From Chondrilla cf. caribensis (lineage: Eukaryota > Porifera > Demospongiae > Chondrillida > Chondrillidae): a stretch of DNA of 64,000 nucleotides. The stretch is from NCBI GenBank assembly GCA_964020155.1, contig OZ026557.1:31001-95000 (forward strand). Direction: 5' to 3'. Under the pieces are notes generated by a model. It had not been told where the DNA came from, searched no databases, and was given only the letters and a program-made list of their open reading frames with translations. Of the stretch, positions 1-11,900 are shown one piece after another; positions within the stretch are counted from its first letter, which is position 1; each line of letters starts with the position of its first letter. The position numbers and the translations under genes are program-made.

Positions 1-856
1 TAGAATAGTGTCTTCTGCATTCGTGGAATGACGCAAGTACGCAGTCTCTGTGGAAAGTCCCTGTAAAGCTCTACATATATAGGTGTCTTTGACCCTGAGT
101 GGGTGACTTTTTTATTGATCATGGATCCTAGAATTTTACAGATACATAACAATAAGGCTTGCCTTCTATGTCCATTCTAGCTTTTTTCCCACTACTCAGT
201 AGTTGTTGGAGTATTTATGATATGACAGCAGTAAATTCTGTAATAATAATTTGTAGTATATCCTATTTACAATTATTGCTTAAACTAATAAGGAGCTGAT
301 AAGCAATTCCAGCTGTACTAATCTCTGCAAAAATTCAACAGTCATAGTATTTGGGTGTTTGTCATCATTCTTTCATAATATCAGGTTTAGAAAGTGTGGT
401 AATAGGACCAGAATTTGATCCAATTGCCCTAACCCGAAGTAGAGAATTGGATTCTGGTCCTAATTACCACACTTTCTAAACCATGTCGATTTTGAGCCAG
501 GCATACAGCAGGTACACTATTGCAATGAGCACATCATAACCATCCAAATATCGGCAGGATGTAGTAGCGCAAAGCCTTGGAACACAATAACCTACACTGC
601 TGATATGGGATGGCTATGCTGAATACAGTCTCAAATAATTATGGTCGACTGGACCTAAACGTATGGTGGGATATTGATCCGACTCATTTGGCCACGAAGC
701 TGCCAGAATCCAATTCTCTACTTCGCCGGAAAAAGACTATTGTGAAAATTAATATAAAATGAATAGTGGCAACGTTAGTATACAGTGTATATTATACTGT
801 ACGTGTTGTCATCATTCGCGTTTCGATAATATTATACACGTGTAAGATTGGATAAA
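1..856. other. Left-edge non-coding region
   Basis: I see no convincing coding exon here. It holds the MITE-like inverted repeat described separately and, at its right end, the upstream region of the DDX19 gene. The sequence just before that gene is AT-rich and may contain its promoter, but no motif is strong enough to call. Confidence 0.6.
435..725. mobile_element. MITE-like element with 23-bp terminal inverted repeats
   Basis: Positions 435-457 and 703-725 are perfect inverted copies of each other (23 of 23 bases), bounding a 291-bp AT-rich segment with no coding capacity. A second, overlapping hairpin is formed by arms at about 384-414 and 451-482, differing by one indel. Nested palindromes around a short non-coding core are typical of non-autonomous DNA elements. 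I see no transposase and no clear target-site duplication, so the outer limit is uncertain. Confidence 0.5.
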
Positions 857-3800
857 ATGGCGGACTTAGACTGGGCCGAGGAAGCTGACAAATTGGACAA
901 ACCAATGGATCAAATGAAGGTAGTCTCTGATTCACAGCCAGAAGCCGATAAAAGCGTGTCTCCGGCTGAAGCTTCTCTGTTTAATAAAATTCTCCATGCT
1001 AAACTGATCGAGACCAAGTCGAACTTAGAGATCCAGCGCGCTGATCCTTCCTCGCCGCTGTACTCCGTGAAGAGTTTTGAAGATCTCAGATTGTGAGTTG
1101 TTCAGTCCTAATTCCTTTTAGCGTATTTCCATTTAATCCTCTCCTCGACTATGCTATGTGGTCGTCACCTCAACCGCACTCTGCTAACCCTACCCCAGGG
1201 GGGTTGAGTAAAGTCCAGTCAATGGTAAAGCATTGCTATTGCTAAGAAATACATAGTATATCTGTGGTCTCTTTCAGACGAAAAGAGCTCTTGGAAGGTG
1301 TGTATGGAATGGGGTTCAACAAACCTTCGAAAATTCAAGAAGTCGCACTCCCCATATTAGTGGCTGATCCGTGAGTTGACAGAAGAAATGTACATTCGAT
1401 GAGTAGAGATAAGTGGTCCCTGGTGAAGTAGAGATGAGTGGTCCCTGGTGAAGTAGAGATGAGCGGTCCCTGGTGAAGTAGAGATAAGCGGTCCCTGGTG
1501 AAGTAGAGATGAGTGGTCCCTGGTGAAGTAGAGATAAGTGGTCCCTGGTGAAGTAGAGATGAGTGGTCCCTTGTGAAGTAGAGATGAGTGGTCCCTGGTG
1601 AAGTAGAGATGAGTGGTCCCTGGTGAAGTAGAGATGAGTGGTCCCTGGTGAAGTAAAGATGAGTGGTCCCTGGTGAAGTAGAGATGAGTGGTCCCTGGTG
1701 AAGTAGAGATGAGTGGTCCCTGGTGAAGTAGAGATAAGCGGTCCCTGGTGAAGTAGAGATGAGCGGTCCCTGGTGAAGTAGAGATGAGCGGTCCCTGGTG
1801 AAGTAGAGATGAGCGGTCCCTGGTGAAGTAGAGATGAGCGGTCCCTGGTGAAGTAGAGATGAGCGGTCCCTGGTGAAGTAGAGATGAGTGGTCCCTGGTG
1901 AAGTAGAGATGAGTGGTCCCTGGTGAAGTAGAGATGAGTGGTCCCTGGTGAAGTAGAGATGAGTGGTCCCTGGTGAAGTAGAGATGAGTGGTCCCTGGTG
2001 AAGTAGAGATGAGTGGTCCCTGGTGAAGTAGAGATGAGTGGTCCCTGGTGAAGTAGAGATGAGTGGTCCCTGGTGAAGTAGAGATGAGTGGTCCCTGGTG
2101 AAGTAGAGATGAGTGGTCCCTGGTGAAGTAGAGATGAGTGGTCCCTGGTGAAGTAGAGATAAGCGGTCCCTGGTGAAGTAGAGATGAGCGGTCCCTGGTG
2201 AAGTAGAGATGAGCGGTCCCTGGTGAAGTAGAGATGAGCGGTCCCTGGTGAAGTAGAGATGAGTGGTCCCTGGTGAAGTAGAGATGAGTGGTCCCTGGTG
2301 AAGTAGAGATGAGTGGTCCCTTGTGAAGTAGAGATAAGTGGTCCCTGGTGAAGTAGAGATAAGTGGTCCCTGGTGAAGTAGAGATAAGTGGTCCCTGGTG
2401 AAGTAGAGATGAGTGGTCCCTGGTGAAGTAGAGATAAGTGGTCCCTGGTGAAGTAGAGATGAGTGGTCCCTGGTGAAGTAGAGATGAGTGGTCCCTGGTG
2501 AAGTAGAGATGAGTGGTCCCTGGTGAAGTAGAGATGAGTGGTCCCTGGTGAAGTAGAGATGAGTGGTCCCTGGTGAAGTAGAGATGAGTGGTCCCTGGTG
2601 AAGTACTTCCTTTTGTGCTTGTCTTAGTCCGCAGAACCTCATAGCTCAATCTCAAAGTGGAACAGGAAAGACAGCTGCTTTCGTTCTTTCAATGTTAACA
2701 CGAGTAGACCCCAGCAAGAAATACCCCCAGGTGAAGCTGACAATACTGTAACTCCATTCCAAAGTATATCTTAGGACTTGTGTTGGTTTGTGTACTTCTC
2801 TTTCTACATTAGGTTGTTTGTCTTTCTCCTACATTTGATCTTGCTCAACAAACAGGTAAAGTGGTCGAACAAATGGGGAAGTTTCTGGTGGATGTGAAGA
2901 TGATTTATGCTGTCAAAGGGAAACGATGTGAGCACAATGAATCTGTACTTCCGTCACCACTTGTACCCAGCCCTATCACGGCTTGGGTTAGGGTTAACTT
3001 GGGTGTCTTTATAGTAGCCACTGGCTATTGGTTCCCCAGTATAATGAAGATTACCTAACCTAACCTGGACCTACTCTGAATGTGTTGTGCAGTTTGTGCT
3101 AATTATTAAAAGCAGTGTTGTACATATTCACTAGTCGTAAGCGGCTGTATCTCTCCATTGTGCAGTGGAGCGTGGTCAAGGATTGACTGAGCAGATCATC
3201 ATTGGAACTCCTGGTACCGTTATGGATTGGGTGCTCAAAGTGAGGGCTTTTGATCCCAATAAAATTGTCCTCTTTGTTCTCGACGAAGCAGACGTTATGA
3301 TTGATACTCAAGGACATCAAGACCAGACACTCAGGATACACAAGTGAGCTAGCCCTGTCCCTTCTACGAGGAGACCACGCCAATAGAAGGTCTTCTTTCT
3401 AATAGTGTGTGCATTTGGTTTTACACTTGCCTTCATCTTGTTAGTGTTTTAAACAAAGAATGTCAGAAAGCTCTTTTCTCTGCTACATACGATGATAATG
3501 TCATGAACTTTGCCAAGAAGATCATACCCGATCCCGTCATACTGCGTCTGAAGAAAGAGGAGCTATCACTGGACAATATTAAGCAATTTTATGTTCGTTG
3601 TCAAAATGAAGATGACAAGTTTAAAGCTCTTGCAAACATTTATGGCACCATCAGCGTTGGACAAGCTATGGTCTTCTGTCATGTGAGCTGAGCTGCTAGT
3701 GATTGTGTACCATTTCCTGTCTATTGTGATCACAGCTGTACCTGTCTATTCTGATCCCAGCTGTACCTGTCTATTCTGATCCCAGCTGTACCTGTCTATT

Positions 3801-4644
3801 CTGATCCCAGCTGTACCTGTCTATTCTGATCCCAGCTGTACCTGTCTATTCTGATCCCAGCTGTACCTGTCTATTCCGATCCCAGCTGTACCTGTCTATT
3901 CTGATCCCAGCTGTACCTGTCTATTCTGATCCCAGCTGTACCTGTCTATTCTGATCACAGCTGTACCTGTCTATTCTGATCACAGCTGTACCTGTCTATT
4001 CTGATCACAGCTGTACCTGTCTATTCTGATCACAGCTGTACCTGTCTATTCTGATCACAGCTGTACCTGTCTCTTAGCAATCGCCTACCAGTCCATTAGC
4101 AGTCCACTACCAGTCCCCTAGCCACCCCCTGGCTGAACCATAGTCTTTCCTAGGTGTACTCCAACTATGCTATAGAAAGTACGTATCGTTTTTGAGTTGA
4201 TTGTTGCTCTTTCAACAGACACGAAAGTCAGCCAACACACTAGCAGCCAAGCTGGTTAAGGAAGGCCATGCAGTGGGACTGCTGACTGGAGAGATGGAGA
4301 CTGCACAGCGTGTGGCAGTGTTGGATCGGTTCAGGCATGGTAGAGAGAAGATCCTCATCACCACCAATGTCATGGCTCGTGGGATAGATGTGGAGCAGGT
4401 GACTGTTGTAGTCAACTATGACTTACCTTTTGATGTCATCGCTAGAAAACCAGATTATGAGACCTATCTTCATCGAATTGGAAGAACTGGACGATTTGGT
4501 AAAGTTGGGTTGGCCATCAATCTCATTGATGGTCCACGATCGTTTCAGAACATGAAAAAAATTGAGGAATACTTTGGAAGGAAGATTGAGGAGTTGTGTA
4601 CAGATGACCCAGATGCTATAGAACAAGCAGTTGGTGACAACTAA
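857..4644 (+). CDS. ATP-dependent RNA helicase DDX19/Dbp5
   Basis: DEAD-box helicase that remodels mRNPs at the cytoplasmic face of the nuclear pore during mRNA export. Seven exons: 857-1092, 1278-1370, 2628-2730, 2813-2927, 3166-3343, 3445-3682 and 4219-4644. All joins keep the frame and give a product close to the vertebrate protein. Visible motifs: Walker A in [10 protein letters not shown], the variant ...[21 protein letters not shown], the DEAD box in [11 protein letters not shown] in [14 protein letters not shown] and [10 protein letters not shown]. The N-terminal extension with conserved SFEDLRL before the Q motif is characteristic of DDX19. The ATG at 857 sits in AAAATGGCGG; the next upstream in-frame codon is TTG, so this start is preferred. 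Introns 2 and 6 are filled by 25-bp minisatellites. Confidence 0.95.
1403..2605. repeat. 25-bp minisatellite in DDX19 intron 2
   Basis: About 48 near-identical copies of a 25-bp unit (GTAGAGATGAGTGGTCCCTG plus GTGAA). Variants are limited to a few positions (gagtgg, gagcgg, aagtgg). The array fills almost the whole intron. Because 25 is not a multiple of three and the unit lacks stops on the minus strand, long but meaningless open frames cross it. Confidence 0.97.
3715..4073. repeat. 25-bp minisatellite in DDX19 intron 6
   Basis: About 14 copies of a 25-bp unit containing CAGCTGTACCTGTCTATTCT. It splits into two blocks, units with GATCCCAG followed by units with GATCACAG, suggesting separate local expansions. 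Confidence 0.95.
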
Positions 4645-4972
4645 CTCGCTGCCCATTTAGCTCATGACCACGCCTGTCTCAACACTCCGTATATTATGCC
4701 TGCAACTTTGTACCACTTTCCGTTCATTAACCTGAATTCGTGTGATTGTCGTATATTTACGTATAATAATATCTCTAATCGCTTTCCATCTTCGAGACAC
4801 AGGGAGACTTCACTTGCTTTTTTGTTGGAAACGGCCTTGTCGGGAATGGTCCTTCTTGTCTATTATGTGTAGGAGTATATTGTCAGTCTTAGTTTGTATT
4901 TTGGAGACAGTCTTAGGAGATTATACAAGTTTGGCGCGTCCCAGCTAAGGCCTACTGTTTTCAGACGTAGTC
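4645..4972. other. DDX19-ATP13A intergenic spacer
   Basis: A 328-bp spacer holding the DDX19 3' end and the upstream region of the P5B ATPase. I see no canonical AATAAA and no additional gene. Confidence 0.5.
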
Positions 4973-5278
4973 ATGTCGAATGACCAGAAAGAATCTGTCT
5001 CTGAAACCGTCCGAACCGACCAGGAGTTCGATGTAAGCGCATAATATGACGGTTCAAACGTTCCTTATTCTCTATCAGTCGTATCTGTTCCGTTCTCAGT
5101 ATCAAGTGGGGTACCAATTGAGCTGGTTGAAGCTCTGTCTGGTTCTCCCGTTTGCACTTTTGCCCATACCAGTGGGACTGCTTTTGGGCTACTGGTTCAG
5201 GCATTTCGCTTTGCGCTTAGTAGCGTGGAAGGTTTCCTTGCAGAAAGCTCAATTTGTAGTTGTCAAAGTAAGCTTTGA

Positions 5279-5344
<66 letters not shown>

Positions 5345-5801
5345 TAGTGGTGATTATATTACCATACTGCTCCAGGACTTAGATGGGAAACATCGTGTTG
5401 AGATTGTTAGATCTGCCCGTACACTGGGCGGTGACAACACCTCGGACAAGTCTGAGGATAGCTGTGATGAGTCAGTTGGGATCCTGCCAAGGCACCTCAC
5501 GGTTCGCTATTTTGAGCATCGCTACATTCGGTACTTTTACAGCGAAGACCTGCAGAGATTCTTGAGGTTGCAGCAGTTGGAGTATGGCCAGACCTTTGAT
5601 GACCTCCATGCTATGTCTAAAGGGCTGAGTTCAGATGAACAGGAAAGACTGTGAGTGACTGTCAATAAACTACATAGGCTGGACTTTATAAATCCATTGG
5701 TTAACTTTGATGGTCTTATTTAGATTCGTATTGAATGGAAAGAACTTGATCGATGTTCCAGTGAAGCCAATCTATGCATTGTTTGTTGATGAGGTGTGTC
5801 T

Positions 5802-5848
<47 letters not shown>

Positions 5849-6942
5849 GGTGGGTGTGGGTGGGTGTGGTATTGTAGCTAACTAATGCTAAAACTAGAAT
5901 TGCCCATAATTTGAACTAAAATTCAAAGTAATTGTATTATGCTCCTTCAGAAATAACTCTACTATTATTTCTGCTTGGAATGATCGAATTGATATTGACC
6001 CAACGTACCAAGATACAATATCTAAAGCTAAGATTCATCAATGCTGTAATCATCGAATAATAGCTGACACTGGAACTAAGAAACTTAGCAATTTTACAAC
6101 AATCAATGAAAATAATTTATCATATTAAAATAAAATGTGTGTCTGTGGGGTGTGTCTGTGGGGATTACTGTGGGGTGTGTGTCTGTGGGGTGTGGTGTAC
6201 ATATTGTATATGCTTACGTATATCCGAGGCCTAGTCTTCCATGTCTCTCCATGATCTTTGATCTGCCTCTTTAGGTTCTCCATCCATTTTACGTCTTTGA
6301 GTTTGTCACTGTTGCCTTCTGGATGGCTGACCAATACTACTACTATTCCGGCTGTATCATCCTGATCCAGATCATCTCCATCACCATCAGTCTCATCCAG
6401 ACCAGAAGGGTGGGTGTGAACAACCGTGTGAACAATAGTGAAACCTGCTGTCATCTTACCACTCCCTATCATCACACCACACCCACTATCATCACACCAC
6501 ACCCACTATCATCACACCACACCCACTGTCATCACACCACACCCACTGTCATCACACCACACCAAGCATCATCACCTTTCACCATGTTCACAGGAAGCAA
6601 AGCAACTCCACGATATGGTTGTGTTCTCAAATGTTGTAACCGTTATTAGAAATGGCCGTGGTGAGTATACTCCTGTACACACACACATACTAACCTGCAT
6701 ACAGTCAGAGTACATACGTATGTACTAACCCTCACACATACACAGGCTGGGCATGTTGACTCTGTCTTGAGGAGGCTTTGTTCCTACTTTATTGTCTCAG
6801 AGATCCAAGGAGTGTCCAGTGTGGACCTTGTTCCCGGTGATGTGATTGTAGTGCCTCAGAACGGACTGAAGATGCCCTGTGATGCTGTCCTGGTGTCTGG
6901 GACTGCTATTGTTAACGAGAGCATGTTGACAGGTAATCTGTG

Positions 6943-6993
<51 letters not shown>

Positions 6994-7026
6994 CTGTGTG
7001 TGTGTGCCTGTGTGTGTGCCTGTGTG

Positions 7027-7071
<45 letters not shown>

Positions 7072-8923
7072 TGTATGACTTGCCACACTCTGATTTTTCT
7101 AACCACACCTTTTGCAGGAGAGAGTGTGCCAGTCATGAAGACCACACTTCCTTTAGGGGATGAGGAATACAACCACACCAAACACAAAAAGTACACCTTG
7201 TTTGGAGGTGTGTACGTATGCTTTGATTACTTGAATGCACATACCTAACTATGGGCATGCCTGCTACAGCCAAGATCACTGCCTGTTTGCCCACTCCCCA
7301 GGCACTGAGGTGATCCAGACAAGGTACTACAAAGGGAGAAAGGTCTTGGCTGTTGTAGTCAACACGGCCTTCTGGACAGCCAAGGGTGGTCTCGTGCGGT
7401 CAATCCTGTTCCCTAAGCCTCTGAATATCAAGCTGTGGAAGGACTCTATCAAGTTTGTGATGGCTTTGGCTGTGATGGGAGCTGTTGGCGTGGTATATTC
7501 GCTGACAGTTAACTTGGTTCATCATGTGAGTGTGGTTTGGTAAGATATGCCATGTGCTACATAGGTGCCAATACATATAACGGGGATCCTGCAGCTCAGC
7601 TACAGACCTTATACTGGTGTGGTTCCAATAGTTTCCAGATACGTATCTCTTAATGTGTCATCATGTGTGTTTGTGTGGTAAGTGGCTGTTCTTGGGTTTC
7701 CTCACAGTACGATATCGGCGAAACTATCTTCAGATCACTAGATGTCATCACCATCCTGGTCCCCCCGGCCCTGCCCGCTGCACTCACAGTTGGCACAGTT
7801 TATGCTATTGCCAGACTCAAGAAACAAAAAATATCTTGCATTAGTCCACAGAGGTGAGTGGAGAGGGTGGAGGAGAGGTGAGTGGAGAGGGTGGAGTAGA
7901 GGTGAGTGGAGAGGGTGGAGTAGAGGTGAGTGGAGAGGGTGGAGAGGTGAGTGGAGAGGGTGGAGGAGAGGTGAGTGGAGAGGGTGGAGTAGAGGGGAAT
8001 GGATGGTATGAGAGAGTGTGGGGATAGAGTGGGTTAGGCAGTTGTGTTAGTGTAGTACTCTTCCTGTTATTAAGGATAAACCTGTGTGGCAAAGTGAAGC
8101 TGGCTTGTTTTGACAAGACAGGAACTCTCACTGAAGATAGTCTGGATTTGTTGGGAGTGAAACGTTGTGTTTCTGTTGAGACACTCTCTAAACACAAGTG
8201 GTCGCTCAATACTGACAAGCAGTTCATGTGAGTTGTGCCCCACCACGAGTCCTGTACCTGGCCTACCACCCAACCATTATCATTGGTTTGTTGCAGTTTT
8301 TCAGACTTTGCCCAAAGACCAACTGATACTCTTTCTGTTCATGACCTCTTCATCCATGGGATGGCCACCTGTCACTCCCTGACGCTCATCAACGGGGAGC
8401 TGTCGGGAGACCCTCTGGACCTCAAGATGTTTGGGGCCACAGGATGGGTGAGAGCATTGGGAGGGTCTACCTAAATGTGGGTGTGTCTTTAGTCTTTGTA
8501 GTGTACAGGTTTTGGAGGAGCCGGGTGAGGTGGAGTCAAGTCGCTATGACATCATCGTGCCTTGTGTGGTGCACCCTGATGCAGAAGAGGTACTAGGGAT
8601 ACCCAGTCATGTGACTATCACATGTACTATGTTCCTTTCCTCTTCAGCCTCCACTAGAGCTTGGTGTGATGAAGCAGTTCACCTTCTCATCAGACCTGAA
8701 GAGGATGAGTGTGTTGGTGAGAACGCTCCCTGTAGCTGAGCCCAACAGAACAGAGGTGTTTGTGAAGGGAGCTCCGGAGGTCATCAAAAGCCTCTGTAGA
8801 AAGGACACTTTACCAGAGAATTTTGACAAGACCTTGTCAAGTTTTGCTAAGCAGGGTTATCGTGTTTTGGCATTAGGTCACAAAGTGATATATGTTCCTT
8901 GGCACAAGATGGAGTCAGTCTCC

Positions 8924-8998
<75 letters not shown>

Positions 8999-11900
8999 GG
9001 TGTGTGTGTGTGTGTACATGCAGTCAAGGGATATCATTACAGTTACACATACAATCATACGTTCATACATATTTTCATTTCTCAGGGATTCAGTTGAGTG
9101 TGACCTTCAGTTGCTAGGTCTTCTGGTGTTGCAGAACAGACTCAAACCAGAAACAGCTCCTGTTATCCAAGAACTGCAAGATGCCAACATCAGGACAGTC
9201 ATGGCCACAGGTGATGTCCGATATTGGACACAACCACGCTTCTGTGCTTACAAGCACACCCACTGTGTTGATGACCACACCCTTACTCGTTATCCCTACT
9301 TAGGTGACAATATATTGACTGCTGTCTGTGTTGCTAGGGAGTGTGGTATGGTTGCTAACGAAGATGTTGTGCAGTTGGAGGCTTGCCTGGATGATCCTGG
9401 TAAGGCTGTCATCAAGTATCATCTCCTGTCAGAAGGGGGCCACGGGGACATGGAGTGGTCCCGGGAAACTGGACTCCCTACTGGTCAGGTGAGAACACCC
9501 AGCCACGCCCCCACCACAGCTGATTGGAAAGTGACTAGATTTGACCTGTGAACCCTAACCCTGTGAACCCTAACCCTGTGAGCCCTAACCCTGTGAACCC
9601 TAACCCTGTGAACTCTTTCCAACTTAACAATCAAATCAATCAACAGAGAAGACACTGTGTGTACTGACTACTACTGGCAGTGGAGTGTGTACTGATTACT
9701 ACTGGCAGTGGTGTGTGTACTGACTACTACTGGCAGTGGTGTGTGTACTGACTACTACTGGCAGTGGTGTGTGTACTGACTACTACTGGCAGTGGAGTGT
9801 GTACTGATTACTACTGGCAGTGGTGTGTGTACTGACTACTACTGGCAGTGGTGTGTGTACTGACTACTACTGGCAGTGGTGTGTGTACTGACTACTACTG
9901 GCAGTGGTGTGTGTACTGATTACTACTGGCAGTGGTGTGTGTACTGACTACTACTGGCAGTGGAGTGTGTACTGACTACTACTGGCAGTGGTGTGTGTAC
10001 TGATTACTACTGGCAGTGGTGTGTGTACTGACTACTACTGGCAGTGGAGTGTGTACTGACTACTACTGGCAGTGGTGTGTGTACTGACTACTACTGGCAG
10101 TGGTGTGTGTACTGATTACTACTGGCAGTGGTGTGTGTACTGACTACTACTGGCAGTGGTGTGTGTACTGATTACTACTGGCAGTGGTGTGTGTACTGAC
10201 TACTACTGGCAGTGGTGTGTGTACTGACTACTACTGGCAGTGGTGTGTGTACTGATTACTACTGGCAGTGGTGTGTGTACTGACTACTACTGGTAGTGGT
10301 GTGTGTACTGACTACTACTGGCAGTGGTGTGTGTACTGACTACTACTGGCAGTGGTGTGTGTACTGACTACTACTGGCAGTGGTGTGTGTACTGACTACT
10401 ACTGGCAGTGGAGTGTGTACTGACTACTACTGGCAGTGGTGTGTGTACTGACTACTACTGGCAGTGGTGTGTGTACTGACTACTACTGGCAGTGGTGTGT
10501 GTACTGACTACTACTGGCAGTGGTGTGTGTACTGACTACTACTGGCAGTGGTGTGTGTACTGACTACTACTGGCAGTGGTGTGTGTACAAGTGAACCCTA
10601 GACAGTGCTTGACTATCCCTTCCACCTTAGGATGATGTGTGCAATGGAGATGAGCACATTAGGATTGACAGCAATGTTTGCTTGGCAATCGACGGGGCCT
10701 CACTAGATGTGGTGATCAAGTACGAGAAGAGCCTCATTCCCAAGGTAAGTACAATAGTTGTGTGGATGTGGTGGGTGTATGGACGTGCTGGTGTGTGTGT
10801 GGATGTACTGGTGGGTGTGTGGACGTGCTGGTGTGTGTGGACATGCTGGTGTGTGTGTGTGGACGTGCTGGTGTGTGTGTGGACGTGCTGGTGTGTGTGT
10901 TGACATGGTGATGGGAGTTGTTGTTTGGCTCATTGCCCTCCTCAGCTGCTGGTTAGTGGTAAGGTGTTTGCTCGTGTGTCTCCTGGACAGAAGCAGCTTT
11001 TAGTGGAGGAACTCCAGTCTATTGGGTAAGAGTACTAGTATCTGCTAAGGTCCTAATGTTGATTACTACACTGTATTTCTGTATAAATCCAGGTATAATA
11101 CAGTGATGTGTGGTGATGGAGCCAACGACTGTGGAGTGAGTTAGCTGTGTTTGTAGCACCATTCTACCTTCAGTACAGGCTGTGTTTGTAGCACCATTCT
11201 ACCTTCAGTACAGGCTGTAGCACCATTCTACCTTCAGTACAGGCTGTGTTTGTAGCACCATTCTACCTTCAGTACAGGCTGTAGCACCATTCTACCTTCA
11301 GTACAGGCTGTAGCACCATTCTACCTTCAGTACAGGCTGTAGCACCATTCTACCTTCAGTACAGGCTGTGTTTGTAGCACCATTCTACCTTCAGTACAGG
11401 CTGTAGCACTATTCTACCTTCAGTACAGGCTGTAGCACCATTCTACCTTCAGTACAGGCTGTAGCACTATTCTACCTTCAGTACAGGCTGTAGCACTATT
11501 CTACCTTCAGTACAGGCTGTAGCACCATTCTACCTTCAGTACAGGCTGTAGCACCATTCTACCTTCAGTACAGGCTGTGTTTGTAGCACCATTCTACCTT
11601 CAGTACAGGCTGTAGCACTATTCTACCTTCAGTACAGGCTGTAGCACCATTCTACCTTCAGTACAGGCTGTAGCACTATTCTACCTTCAGTACAGGCTGT
11701 AGCACTATTCTACCTTCAGTACAGGCTGTAGCACTATTCTACCTTCAGTACAGGCTGTAGCACCATTCTACCTTCAGTACAGGCTGTAGCACTATTCTAC
11801 CTTCAGTACAGGCTGTAGCACCATTCTACCTTCAGTACAGGCTGTAGCACTATTCTACCTTCAGTACAGGCTGTAGCGCCATTCTACATTCAGTACAGGC

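Noticed and set aside
1335..2655. Two overlapping minus-strand open frames of over 430 codons
   Set aside because: Both are translations of the 25-bp minisatellite in different frames; the region is a DDX19 intron with correct splice sites on either side.
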